Origin: Phycisphaerae bacterium | GTDB lineage: Bacteria > Planctomycetota > Phycisphaerae > JAJVII01 | Assembly: GCA_022072085.1 (NCBI GenBank) | Contig: JAJVII010000029.1 | Coordinates: 1-55,540 of the forward strand | Direction of reading: 5' to 3' | Length of the DNA stretch: 55,540 bases | Shown here: positions 27,363 to 35,316 of the stretch, one piece after another | Position numbering within the stretch: position 1 is the first letter of the stretch | Layout: each line of letters opens with the position of its first letter | The notes under the pieces: generated by a model | What the model saw: the letters and a program-made list of their open reading frames with translations, nothing else | Told to the model about the DNA's origin: nothing | The model's database searches: none | Made by a program: the position numbers and the translations under genes

Positions 27363-28571
27363 TCACGTGTGATAGTCGGCGTTGATCGTGATGTACTCGC
27401 GGCTGAGGTCGCAGGTGAGGATGGTCTTGCTCGCCCGGCCGGCGCCGAGGTCCACGGCGATCGAGATATCGTCGGCGGCCATGAGCCTGGCGACCTTCTT
27501 CGCGTCGTGGGCGACGGGCTGGCCGTTGCGGAAGATGGTCACCGGCCCGATGCTGCACTTCATGTGGCCCGCGTCGCACTTCGCACCGCTGTAACCGGCA
27601 GCCGACGTGAACCGGCCCCAGTTCGGATCGCTGCCGTGCAGGGCGCACTTGGCCAGCGGGCTGTCGGCGATAGCCCGGGCGGCCCGCTCGGCGTCGGCGA
27701 CGGTCGCGGCGCCGCTGACGGTGACGCGGACCAGCTTGGTCGCGCCCTCGCCGTCGCGCACGATGGCCTCGGCGAGCTGGCGGCTGGCGTCGGCGATCGC
27801 GGCGGCGAGTTTCCGGTAGCCCGTGTCGCGTTTGCGGATCGGCCGATTGCCGGCCAGCCCGCTGGCGAGCACGGCCAGCGTGTCGTTAGTCGAGTTGTGC
27901 CCGTCCACGGTGATGGCGTTAAAAGTGTCGGCGGCGGCGTCGACAATCGCGGCGTGCAGCAGCGACGGCGCGATGTCCGCGTCCGTCGTGATGTAGGCCA
28001 GCATCGTGGCCATGTTCGGCGCGATCATGCCGGCGCCTTTGGCGCAGCCGGCGACGCGGACGGTCGCCCCGCCGATCTTCACCTCGGCGAAGGCCTCCTT
28101 GGCCCGCGTGTCGGTGGTCATGATGGCGGTCGCGAAGGCGTGGCCGGCCTCGGCGGAGGCGTTCAGCCTGCCCGCGGCGGCGGCGATGCCGGCCTCGATC
28201 GCGTCCATGGGCAGCGGGCGGCCGATGATGCCGGTGCTGCTCACAAGCACGCCCTCCGCTTTCGCGTCCGTAGCCACCGCGGCAAGTTCCGCCATCTTCT
28301 GCGCATCACGGTCGCCGCGGCGGCCGGTGCAGGCGTTGGCGTTGCCGGAGTTGACGACGACCGTCTCCAGCCGCCCGTGGCCGCGGGGCATGAGCCGCAG
28401 GCTGCGGCGGACGGGGGCGGCCTTCATCACGTTGGTCGTGAAGATCGCGGCGGCGGCGGCTGGACGCTCGCACATCAGCATCGCCAGGTCCGGCTTGCCC
28501 GAGACCTTGATCCCGCAGGCGACCCCGGCGGCGAGGAACCCGTGCGGCGCGGTGACGGTTCGATTGGCCAT
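27363..28571 (-). CDS. argJ: Bifunctional ornithine acetyltransferase / N-acetylglutamate synthase
   Basis: A 402-residue enzyme that recycles the acetyl group in arginine synthesis. ATG 28571 (MANRTVTAPHGFLAAGVACG) has AAGGA seven bases upstream. Diagnostic segments: VVVNSGNANACTG; EGVLVSSTGIIGRPLPMD; the autoproteolysis site in KGAGMIAPNMATMLAYITTD, where the chain is cut before T189, the N-terminal nucleophile; TVDGHNSTNDT; and HGSDPNWGRFTSAAGYSGA near the end. Whether it has synthase activity besides transacetylation cannot be told. It lies 47 bp downstream of argC on the same strand. Confidence 0.95.
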   Translation of the reverse strand: MANRTVTAPHGFLAAGVACGIKVSGKPDLAMLMCERPAAAAAIFTTNVMKAAPVRRSLRLMPRGHGRLETVVVNSGNANACTGRRGDRDAQKMAELAAVATDAKAEGVLVSSTGIIGRPLPMDAIEAGIAAAAGRLNASAEAGHAFATAIMTTDTRAKEAFAEVKIGGATVRVAGCAKGAGMIAPNMATMLAYITTDADIAPSLLHAAIVDAAADTFNAITVDGHNSTNDTLAVLASGLAGNRPIRKRDTGYRKLAAAIADASRQLAEAIVRDGEGATKLVRVTVSGAATVADAERAARAIADSPLAKCALHGSDPNWGRFTSAAGYSGAKCDAGHMKCSIGPVTIFRNGQPVAHDAKKVARLMAADDISIAVDLGAGRASKTILTCDLSREYITINADYHT

Positions 28572-28618
28572 TTTGCGTTCCTTGCTCGCGAAGGGAACCC
28601 CGGCGCGAGCGACGGGGC

Positions 28619-29668
28619 CTAGATCAGTCCGGCCGTCTCGTCGAAGCCGAACATCAGGTTCATGTTCTGGATCGCCTGGCCGCTGGCGCCCTTGATGAGG
28701 TTGTCCAGCGCGGTGAAGACGATCACGCGGCCCTTGGCGACGCGCACGGCCACGTCGCAGAAGTTGGTATAGGCGACATACTTGGTCGCCGGCAGCACGT
28801 CCGTCCGCACGCGGACGAAGGGGGCCTTGGCGTAGGCGTCCTGGAAGACCTGGGTCAGTTCCTCGGCCGACTTGCCGGCGCCGGCGGCTGTCGGGCGGGC
28901 GTAGATGCTGCACAGCATCCCGCGGTCCATCGGGCACAGGTGTGGCTGGAAGAGCAGTTCGACCGGCTGGCCGATGATCGCCGCCAGCGTCTGCTCGATC
29001 TCGGGCATGTGCCGGTGGTTGCCCACGCCGTAGGGCTCGAAGCTCTCGTTGCGCTCGGGGTAGTGGTTGGCCAGTTTGGGCGTCCTGCCGGCGCCGCTGA
29101 CGCCGCTGATGGCGTTGACGACGATGCCGGCCGGCTCGATCAGCCCGGCCGCCAGCAGCGGGGCCAGGCCCAGCGCGCTGCACGTCGGGTAGCAGCCGGG
29201 GTTGGCGATGAGCTTGGCGGTGCGGATTTCGTCGGCGAAGTATTCCGGCAGGCCATAGACGGCCTCGGCCAGGTTGCCGGTGTCGGTATGCTCGTGGGCG
29301 TACCACTTCTTGTATTCGTCGGCATCGCGCAGGCGGTAGTCGGCGGACCAGTCGATGACCCGCAGCCCCTTCTTGCGCAGGGCGGGCACGTAGTTCATCG
29401 CGATCACGTGCGGCACGCAGAGCAGGGCGACGTCGGCGCCGACGGCGGCGACCTTGTCGGCGTCGAACAGTTCCTGGCTGAGCGTCACCTGGCCGCTGAG
29501 CAGGGGGTAGAACTTCTCCATCGGACCCAGTTCGTTGGGCGGTCCGTAGATGCCGACCAGTTCGACGCCGGGGTGCCGCAGCAGCCAGCGGATGGCCTCG
29601 AAGCCTGCGTACCCGCTGCCGCCGATGAGGACCGCGCGAATCTTTCCGGCTGACTTGCGATTGGACAT
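28619..29668 (-). CDS. argC: N-acetyl-gamma-glutamyl-phosphate reductase
   Basis: A 349-residue NADPH-dependent reductase, the third step of arginine synthesis. RAVLIGGSGYAGFEAIRWL is the cofactor loop. LIANPGCYPTCSALGL carries the catalytic cysteine (C159). ISGVSGAGR, NRHMPEIEQ-like (here NHRHMPEIEQ) and FQPHLCPMDRGMLCSIYA are family signatures of ArgC type 1. Together with argJ it forms a two-gene operon; argB and argD are not in the window. Repeat locus D lies between this gene and the ribosomal-protein pair upstream. Confidence 0.95.
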   Translation of the reverse strand: MSNRKSAGKIRAVLIGGSGYAGFEAIRWLLRHPGVELVGIYGPPNELGPMEKFYPLLSGQVTLSQELFDADKVAAVGADVALLCVPHVIAMNYVPALRKKGLRVIDWSADYRLRDADEYKKWYAHEHTDTGNLAEAVYGLPEYFADEIRTAKLIANPGCYPTCSALGLAPLLAAGLIEPAGIVVNAISGVSGAGRTPKLANHYPERNESFEPYGVGNHRHMPEIEQTLAAIIGQPVELLFQPHLCPMDRGMLCSIYARPTAAGAGKSAEELTQVFQDAYAKAPFVRVRTDVLPATKYVAYTNFCDVAVRVAKGRVIVFTALDNLIKGASGQAIQNMNLMFGFDETAGLI

Positions 29669-29710
29669 GGAGGACGCCTCCCGTGGGCTCTGCGAATGGG
29701 ACGAGATGGG

Positions 29711-29836
29711 GAAAGAGGCTAGAGGCTAGAGGTCAGGGGCCAGTGGCGGAACCCGGCTTCCCGTTGTTCGGGACACGTCGGGGGCCGCCGCTGATCACTA
29801 GCCTCTGGTCTCTAGCCTCTAGCCTCTGTGGTTTCC
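29711..29836. repeat. Phrase-type inverted repeat, locus D
   Basis: In the 176-bp gap between rpsI and argC. AGAGGCTAGAGGCTAGAG (29714-29731) has an exact 18-nt inverted partner at 29810-29827, and the arms extend imperfectly to 29745 and from 29796. The left arm also holds AGAGGTCAGGGGCCAG, shared with locus C. On the minus strand the hairpin would follow the rpsI stop by only a few bases and may separate ribosomal-protein from arginine transcripts. Confidence 0.85.
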
Positions 29837-29844
29837 AATGTCGA

Positions 29845-30339
29845 TCAGCGCTTGGAGAACTGGAACCGCTTGCGGGCGCCCTTCTGCCCGTACTTCTTGC
29901 GTTCCTTCATGCGGCTGTCGCGGGTCATGTAGCCCGCGTCGCGGAGCATCTGCTCGAAGCCCTCGTAGACGTCACACAGGGCGCGGGACAGGCCCAGCAG
30001 GATCGCGCCGGCTTGGCCCGTGAATCCGCCGCCACTGGCGTTGACCATGATGTCGAACCGGCACTCGGTGTGGGTCACCTTCAGCGGGGCGATGACGGCT
30101 TCGCGGTCCTTGGGCTCGTGGAAGTAGTCGTTGACCTCGCGGCCGTTGACCAGGATCTTGCCCTGGCCGGGCTTGACGCGGACGCGGGCGACGGCGGTCT
30201 TGCGCCGGCCGACGCCCCAGTAGAATCCGCCCGGCAGGGAACTGGGGGCCAGGGCGACCTGCTGCGTCTGCTCGCCGGCGGGCGCCTGCTGCATGGCGGG
30301 GTTGGTGATCACGGGCGTTGTTGCCTGCTCTTCGGCCAC
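29845..30339 (-). CDS. rpsI: 30S ribosomal protein uS9
   Basis: A 164-residue protein. The conserved uS9 core starts at GVGRRKTAVARVRVKPGQG and ends with the Lys/Arg-rich tail KKYGQKGARKRFQFSKR, which reaches the decoding-site tRNAs. Residues 1-40 are an Ala/Gln/Pro-rich extension absent from typical 130-residue S9 proteins; such extensions occur in several planctomycetes, and its role is unknown. It follows rplM by 55 bp, the normal L13-S9 operon order. Confidence 0.96.
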   Translation of the reverse strand: MAEEQATTPVITNPAMQQAPAGEQTQQVALAPSSLPGGFYWGVGRRKTAVARVRVKPGQGKILVNGREVNDYFHEPKDREAVIAPLKVTHTECRFDIMVNASGGGFTGQAGAILLGLSRALCDVYEGFEQMLRDAGYMTRDSRMKERKKYGQKGARKRFQFSKR

Positions 30340-30394
30340 GTATGCGACTCCTGCTCAGACCGCCCCGGAGCGGGGCGTGGTTGGGAACTCAGAC

Positions 30395-30829
30395 TTACTG
30401 CGTCTCCAGCGGCGTCGGGCGATGGTTGGCGTGCGGGTGCTCGGCGCCGGGGTAGACCTTCAGTTTCAGAAACATCTTCTTGCCCAGGCGGGTCTTGGGC
30501 ATCATCCGCCGAACGGCCAGCTCGATCACCCGCTCGGGGTGCTTCTCCAGCATCCGCTCGAAGGTGACGACCTTGCGGCCGCCGGGGTAGCTGGTGTAGT
30601 GGGCGTAGAGCTTGGTCTTCCACTTGCTCCGCCAGTCGGTCTTGATCTTGGAGGCGTTGACCACGACGACGTAGTCGCCGCAATCCACGCTGGGGGTGTA
30701 GCTCGGCTTGTCTTTGCCCATGAGGGTGCGGGCGACGCGGGTCGCCAGGCGGCCGAGAACCTTGCCCTCGGCGTCGACGATCCGCCAGCCGGGGACTGCT
30801 TCTTCTTTCTTGACCAACGTCGTGCTCAT
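30395..30829 (-). CDS. rplM: 50S ribosomal protein uL13
   Basis: A 144-residue protein with GWRIVDAEGKVLGRLATRVA, GDYVVVVNASKIK, HYTSYPGGRK, RMMPKTRLGKK and VYPGAEHPH, all diagnostic of L13. It is the first gene of the rplM-rpsI operon. A consensus promoter is at 30899-30927, and a hairpin (30872-30890) in the short leader could be an autoregulatory target, as known for L13 leaders in some phyla. Confidence 0.97.
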   Translation of the reverse strand: MSTTLVKKEEAVPGWRIVDAEGKVLGRLATRVARTLMGKDKPSYTPSVDCGDYVVVVNASKIKTDWRSKWKTKLYAHYTSYPGGRKVVTFERMLEKHPERVIELAVRRMMPKTRLGKKMFLKLKVYPGAEHPHANHRPTPLETQ

Positions 30830-30871
30830 AGCGCCTCACGCTCAGTTGTCTGTGCAGCGGGGGTACAGTGC

Positions 30872-30890
30872 TTCCTCGACCCCCGAGGAA
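30872..30890 (-). promoter_or_regulatory. Hairpin in rplM leader
   Basis: TTCCTCG (30872-30878), a 5-nt loop and CGAGGAA (30884-30890) form a perfect 7-bp stem in the roughly 60-nt leader of rplM. Its place next to the start of a ribosomal-protein operon suggests an L13-binding or mRNA-stabilising element; this is inference. Confidence 0.45.
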
Positions 30891-30898
30891 AACGTCGT

Positions 30899-30927
30899 AA
30901 TATAGAGCCGGGCGAAGGGGTTGTCAA
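30899..30927 (-). promoter_or_regulatory. rplM-rpsI promoter
   Basis: On the minus strand: TTGACA (30927-30922), a 17-bp spacer and TATATT (30904-30899). This is the closest match to the sigma70 consensus in the window, fitting a highly expressed ribosomal-protein operon. Confidence 0.75.
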
Positions 30928-30965
30928 TGCAATTCAAGGCCTTCCGGCGGCTTGGAAAGGGGGGC

Positions 30966-31118
30966 AGGAACACGGATTTCACGGATGGAAACGGATTGCA
31001 CAGGGGGGAATGCCAAATGGAGAATGAGAATTGAAGGATGGCCGATGGCGGGCGCCCCCGGGCTCTTCAATTGACCATCTTGCATTTCCCATTTTGCATT
31101 TCGCATTTCCTCAGGCAT
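30966..31118. repeat. Phrase-type repeats, locus E (two phrase classes)
   Basis: In the 344-bp divergent gap between rplM and coaD. First comes a single arm of the ACACGGATTTCACGG class (30966-31001), holding the 18-mer shared with loci A and I. Then comes a hairpin of the AAATGGAGAATG class: left arm 31006-31041, right arm about 31067-31118, whose complement reads GGAAATGCGAAATGCAAAAT and onward. The right arm runs into the -35 region of the coaD promoter. Confidence 0.75.
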
Positions 31119-31136
31119 GGCCGACGGGGTTATAAT
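31108..31136 (+). promoter_or_regulatory. Candidate coaD promoter
   Basis: A perfect TATAAT at 31131-31136 with a weak -35 (TCCTCA, 31108-31113) 17 bp upstream. The -35 lies at the edge of the repeat arm of locus E. The leader would be about 30 nt and contains AGGAG before the start. Confidence 0.55.
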
Positions 31137-31173
31137 CCGCCCGCGCGACGACGGCCTCTTGCAGGAGCATCCC

Positions 31174-31695
31174 ATGAACCGCGAAAAGATCGCCATCTTC
31201 CCCGGCACCTTCGACCCGATCACTCGCGGACACCTGGACGTCATCCAGCGCGGCGCCCGGCTGTTCGACCGGCTCATCGTGGCCGTCGGGCAGAACCCCG
31301 AAAAGGCCCCGCTGTTCACGGCCGAGGAACGCGTCGGCCTGATCCGCAAGGTCGTTGCCGACCTGCCCAACGTGTCGGCTGACTCCTTCCGCGGGCTGAC
31401 CGTCGAGTTCGCCCGCAAGTGCGGGGCGACGGCTATCCTCCGCGGCATCCGCAGCACCATCGACCTCAGCCACGAACTGCGGGCCGCCTACACCAACCGC
31501 GCCGTCAGCAACGTCGAAACCGTCTTCGTGCTGACGACCGAGGAATACTCGATGATCAGCTCGACGCTCATCAAGCAGGTGGCCGACCTGGGCGGCGACG
31601 TGAGCAAGCTGGTCCCCGGCCAGATCATCGAGCCCCTGCTGGCCCGCCTCAAGACGGTCCGCAAAACGATAGACCCGGAGAAGCTGGACGACTGA
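31174..31695 (+). CDS. coaD: Phosphopantetheine adenylyltransferase
   Basis: A 173-residue enzyme that adenylates 4'-phosphopantetheine to dephospho-CoA. ATG 31174 has AGGAG seven bases upstream. The nucleotidyltransferase motif is in FPGTFDPITRGHLDVIQRG (T17-R-G-H20). Later features are AILRGIRSTIDLSHEL for substrate binding and YSMISSTLIKQVADLGGDVS, the ISSTxxR/K motif. Length equals typical bacterial CoaD. Stands alone between two divergently placed repeat-bearing gaps. Confidence 0.96.
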   Translation: MNREKIAIFPGTFDPITRGHLDVIQRGARLFDRLIVAVGQNPEKAPLFTAEERVGLIRKVVADLPNVSADSFRGLTVEFARKCGATAILRGIRSTIDLSHELRAAYTNRAVSNVETVFVLTTEEYSMISSTLIKQVADLGGDVSKLVPGQIIEPLLARLKTVRKTIDPEKLDD

Positions 31696-31708
31696 GGGGG
31701 AAGGGGGG

Positions 31709-31771
31709 CAATGTCGAATGGCGAATGTCGAATGTCGAATCAATGACGAAGGCCGAATGACGAATGAAGAC
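31709..31771. repeat. Phrase-type repeat, locus F (tandem, single arm)
   Basis: Near-tandem copies of GAATGTC/GAATGAC (such as GCGAATGTCGAATGTCGAAT) follow the coaD stop in the gap before convergent trpE. About eight imperfect units of 6-10 nt are visible; I find no complementary arm. Confidence 0.75.
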
Positions 31772-31827
31772 GTGAACCCGTCGCGGCTTCCTCAATCCGC
31801 TCGTCACCGCCGCCACCGACGCGGCGT

Positions 31828-33345
31828 CTACTGGCCGCCTGATTGACGGCCGCCCCCGAAACCGGCTTCCGCGATCGCGATCGCACGCAGCAGGGCCTTG
31901 GCCTTGTTCATGGTCTCCTCGTACTCGGCCGGCGGGTCGCTGTCGGCGACGATGCCGCCGCCGGCCTGCACGTAGACCTTGCCCCCCGCGATGACCATCG
32001 TCCGCAGGGCGATGCAGGTGTCCATGTTTCCCGAGAAGTCCACGTAGCCCACGGCGCCGGCGTAGGGTCCGCGGCGGGTCGGCTCGACCTCGTCGATGAT
32101 TTCCATCGCCCGCACCTTGGGGGCCCCGCTGACCGTGCCCACCGGCAGCGTCGCGCGGAGCGCGTCGAACGCGGTCTGGCCGTCGGCCAACCGGCCGCGA
32201 ACGTTGGAACAGATGTGCATCACGTGGCTGTATTTCTCGACGACCATCACGTCGCTCAGTTCGATCGAGCCGGGCTGGGCGACCTTGCCCACGTCGTTGC
32301 GGCCGAGGTCCACGAGCATGATGTGCTCGGCCCGCTCCTTGGGGTCGGCCAGCAGCTCGCGGGCCAGGGCCTCGTCCTCGGCGTCGGTGCGGCCGCGGCG
32401 GCGGGTGCCGGCCAGCGGGCGGTTGGTGACCACGCCGTCCTCGACGCGGCACATGATCTCCGGCGAGGCCCCCACCAGCGTCACCTGCGGGCTCTTGAGC
32501 AGGAACATGAACGGCGACGGGTTCACCATCCGCAGGGCGCGGTAGATGCTGAACGGGTCGGCCCGGGTCTCGACGGTCAGCCGCTGGCTGGGCACGACCT
32601 GAAAAATGTCGCCGGCGCGGATGTATTCCTTGCACTTCTCGACCGCGGCCTCGTAGTCGGCGCGGGCGAAGTTGCTGGCGAACGCGGGCAGCCGCCCGGG
32701 CTCGGGAATCTCGCCCACGCCCACCTCGATGGGGTGGTTGAGCTGGCCGATCAGCTCGTCGATGCGCCGGCAGGCGTCGGCGTAGGCGGCGTCGGGGTCG
32801 CCCTGGACGTGGCCGTTGCACAGCACGTTGATCGTCTTGGAGACGTGGTCGAAGATGACCATGCTCTCGTAGAGCCCGAACATCAGGTCGGGCAGGCGGC
32901 GGTCGTCGGGGGGGGCGGTGTCGGCCAGCCGGTGCTCGGTGTAGCGGATCACGTCGTAGCCGGCGTACCCGACGATGCCGCCGACGAACCGCGGCAGGCC
33001 GGGCAGGTGGACCGCGCGCCGCCCGGCCAGCAGCTTCTGCACGTCGCTCAACGGGTCGTCGTGCTCGTATTCGCGCGTGCCGCCAGCCGTCGTGTGCCGG
33101 ACGCGGCGGCCGTAGGCGAGGTAGCCGGCTGACGGCGACGTGCCCAGGAAACTGTAGCGGGCGATGTTCTCGCCGCCGACGACGCTTTCGAGCAGGAACG
33201 CGTGCTCGGCGTGCCGCTCGATCCGAAGGTAGGCCGTCACCGGCGTAAGCTGGTCGGCCAGCAGCCGGCAGTAGACCGGTATCGTGTTGCCGCCGGCAGC
33301 CAGGCGGCGGAATTCATCCAGGCTCGGGTAGTAGACGCGACTCAT
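31828..33345 (-). CDS. trpE: Anthranilate synthase component I
   Basis: A 505-residue chorismate-utilising enzyme, first step of the tryptophan branch. The N-terminal feedback-site motif LLES is at 51-54, which favours TrpE over PabB. The catalytic domain shows PLAGTRRRGRTDAEDEALA, ERAEHIMLVDLGRNDVGK, TVSGAPKVRAMEIIDEVE and GYVDFSGNMDTCIALRTM. The glutamine amidotransferase partner (trpG) is not in the window. The start overlaps the stop of the upstream coiled-coil protein by four bases (ATGA), so translation is coupled. The feedback motif suggests inhibition by tryptophan, known for the family. Confidence 0.95.
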   Translation of the reverse strand: MSRVYYPSLDEFRRLAAGGNTIPVYCRLLADQLTPVTAYLRIERHAEHAFLLESVVGGENIARYSFLGTSPSAGYLAYGRRVRHTTAGGTREYEHDDPLSDVQKLLAGRRAVHLPGLPRFVGGIVGYAGYDVIRYTEHRLADTAPPDDRRLPDLMFGLYESMVIFDHVSKTINVLCNGHVQGDPDAAYADACRRIDELIGQLNHPIEVGVGEIPEPGRLPAFASNFARADYEAAVEKCKEYIRAGDIFQVVPSQRLTVETRADPFSIYRALRMVNPSPFMFLLKSPQVTLVGASPEIMCRVEDGVVTNRPLAGTRRRGRTDAEDEALARELLADPKERAEHIMLVDLGRNDVGKVAQPGSIELSDVMVVEKYSHVMHICSNVRGRLADGQTAFDALRATLPVGTVSGAPKVRAMEIIDEVEPTRRGPYAGAVGYVDFSGNMDTCIALRTMVIAGGKVYVQAGGGIVADSDPPAEYEETMNKAKALLRAIAIAEAGFGGGRQSGGQ

Positions 33346-33848
33346 GAGTTCGGCTTCTCCCGCAGGGCCAGGATCAGTTCGACTTCGCCGACGTCCCGTC
33401 CGACCTGGGAGGCGATCTGGACGGGCGTTCGGCCGGCGTCGGCCAGGTTGTAGACCTTCTCATGCTCGGGGTTCACCGGCGCGGGCCCGGGGTCGGCCTG
33501 CGGCCCGGCGGACGGGCGGGCCTGTGCGTCCTTGAGCAACTGTTCCATCCGGGCGATCCGCTCGTCGGCCTGCTCGATCAGCACCTCCAGCTTGACCGAG
33601 CGGGTCTCGATCGTCGCGTTGGACTCGCGGGCCAGTTCCTCGAGCTGGACCATCAGCTCGTCGAGCTGGTCGCGAATCTGCTGGGCGGCGCGGGCGCCGG
33701 AGCGCGTGTCGGCGGCGTCGTCGGCCGGGGCCCCGATCGCCCTGCGGTTGGCCAGCTTCTGGCGGTTGGCCCGCAGCAGGAAGAAGACCAGGACCGCCAC
33801 CCCGGCGACGAGGATCCAAGTCTGGCTGTTGGTCATGGCCAGTTGCAT
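33342..33848 (-). CDS. Membrane-anchored coiled-coil protein, DUF6115/DUF2802-like
   Basis: About 168 residues from ATG 33848; ATG 33836 is a possible later start, and neither has a clear ribosome site. It has one N-terminal membrane helix (TWILVAGVAVLVFFLL), then a long coiled coil (QIRDQLDELMVQLEELARES and beyond), a Pro/Ala linker and a C-terminal helix-turn-helix-like segment VYNLADAGRTPVQIASQVG. That ending, with GEVELILALR, resembles DUF6115 and DUF2802 proteins, whose function is unknown. The four-base overlap with trpE and closeness to larC place it in a minus-strand operon, perhaps by chance of packing. Confidence 0.75.
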   Translation of the reverse strand: MQLAMTNSQTWILVAGVAVLVFFLLRANRQKLANRRAIGAPADDAADTRSGARAAQQIRDQLDELMVQLEELARESNATIETRSVKLEVLIEQADERIARMEQLLKDAQARPSAGPQADPGPAPVNPEHEKVYNLADAGRTPVQIASQVGRDVGEVELILALREKPNS

Positions 33849-33907
33849 AGCGATGGTATACCCGCCTGGGGCCAAAGAAGGAATTGCAAATTGCCCGTGC
33901 CGGCCCG

Positions 33908-35212
33908 TCAGCCGCGTTTTCTGCGCCGCCAAGCCTCGACGGCGGCCAGGCGGACCTCCTTGAGCGGGACGCCGGCGGTCTCGGCGGCCTTGCGGCAGTC
34001 CTCGAACTCCGGCGCCGCCCGCACCACCTCGCCGTCCAGCGTGCCGACCTTCACGCGGACCGGTCCGAAGGGCGTGTCCACGCTGACCTGCTCGCGGGCG
34101 AGCTTGCGGCGGGCCATCCGCGTCTCGCGCACGCCGAAGGTCGAGGTGTGCCGGAACAGCACGCCGCGGCAGGCGGCCTCTTTGTCGCTGCCCGACTCGC
34201 ACATCACCGAGAGCATGTAGGCCGGACGGTTCTTCTTCATCACGATCGGCGTCGCCCAGACGTCCAGGGCCCCGGCCCGCAGCAGCAGCTCGAAGCAGTG
34301 GCCCATCGCCTCGCCGTCCATGTCGTCCAGGTTCGTCTCCATCACCGTGACGGTGTCGGCGGTCGGGCCGGACTCGTCAGCCGGGGCGGCTTCCGATTGG
34401 CCGATCATCAGCCGAAGCAGGTTGGGGACCTGGCGGCCCTCGCGCGTGCCGGCGCCGACGCCGATGGCCGACAGCGTCATCCGCGGCGGCGGGGCCGGGC
34501 TGAACTCGTCGGCGAGCGTGGTCAGGATGGCTGCCCCCGTGGGCGTCAGCAGCTCGCCCGGATTGCGGTTGGGCGCCAGCGGCACGCCCTTGAGCAACTC
34601 GGCCGTCGCGGGCGTGGGCACGGGCATTTCGCCGTGGGCGCACTTGACGGTCCCCGAGCCCGGCGGCAGCGGCGAGCAGACGATCCGCGACAGGTGCAGC
34701 AGCTCGACGCCGATGCTCGCGCCGACGACGTCGACGATCGCGTCCACCGCGCCGACTTCGTGGAAGTGGACCTCGTCCACGCCGATGCCGTGGGCCCGGG
34801 CCTCGGCCTCGGCCAGCCGCGTGAAGATGCGCACCGCGCGCTGCTTGACCGGCGTTGCCAGGTCCGAGCCCTGGATGATGCGGCGGATGTCGTCGAGGTG
34901 GCGGTGCGGGCCGGCGTGGTCGTGGCTGTGCGAGCGCTTGCCGTGGGCGTGCGGCTGCGGCTCGGGCGGCGGTTCGAGGTCGGGGTGCTCAGCCAGGTCC
35001 ACCGGCTTGCCCGTCTCGGGGCTGAGAACCTCGAACTGCGTTGCGGCGAAGCCCTGCTTGACGACCTTGGCGGCGCGAATCCGGAAGCCCGGCAGGTGCA
35101 GCCGGTCGAGTTCGGCGGCCAGCAGATCGGCGTCCAGCCCCGCGTCTATCATCGCCCCCAGGATCATGTCGCCGCTGGCGCCGGTGTAGCAGTCGAAGTA
35201 TGCGATGGCCAC
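33908..35212 (-). CDS. larC: Nickel-pincer cofactor cyclometallase LarC
   Basis: A 434-residue protein from GTG 35212, with GGAG eight bases upstream. It opens with AIAYFDCYTGASGDMILGA, the LarC (DUF111) signature. A His-rich loop at residues 88-105 (HAHGKRSHSHDHAGPHRH) probably binds or stores nickel. EVHFHEVGAVDAIVDVVG and LLTPTGAAILTTLADEF are further family motifs, and METNLDDMDGEAMGHCFELL begins the C-terminal half. LarC inserts Ni into the pincer cofactor of lactate racemase and related enzymes. It is one uninterrupted frame, unlike the lactobacillus larC1/larC2 frameshifted pair. No larA, larB or larE is in the window. Confidence 0.93.
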   Translation of the reverse strand: MAIAYFDCYTGASGDMILGAMIDAGLDADLLAAELDRLHLPGFRIRAAKVVKQGFAATQFEVLSPETGKPVDLAEHPDLEPPPEPQPHAHGKRSHSHDHAGPHRHLDDIRRIIQGSDLATPVKQRAVRIFTRLAEAEARAHGIGVDEVHFHEVGAVDAIVDVVGASIGVELLHLSRIVCSPLPPGSGTVKCAHGEMPVPTPATAELLKGVPLAPNRNPGELLTPTGAAILTTLADEFSPAPPPRMTLSAIGVGAGTREGRQVPNLLRLMIGQSEAAPADESGPTADTVTVMETNLDDMDGEAMGHCFELLLRAGALDVWATPIVMKKNRPAYMLSVMCESGSDKEAACRGVLFRHTSTFGVRETRMARRKLAREQVSVDTPFGPVRVKVGTLDGEVVRAAPEFEDCRKAAETAGVPLKEVRLAAVEAWRRRKRG

Positions 35213-35229
35213 TGCGCGTCTCCGAAAAA

Positions 35230-35272
35230 GGCAACCGCCAGGGCGCCCAGAGAAGGACGCCAAGGCCGCCAA
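35230..35272. repeat. Phrase-type repeat, locus G (single arm)
   Basis: Between larC and the secreted protein gene: near-tandem variants of ACGCCAAGG/CGCCAGGG (such as GGACGCCAAGGCCGCCAAG). About four imperfect units; no complementary arm is seen. Confidence 0.6.
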
Positions 35273-35316
35273 GTAGGATAAGGGGACTCGCGGCAAAAGA
35301 CCAGAGGAGGAAGCGC

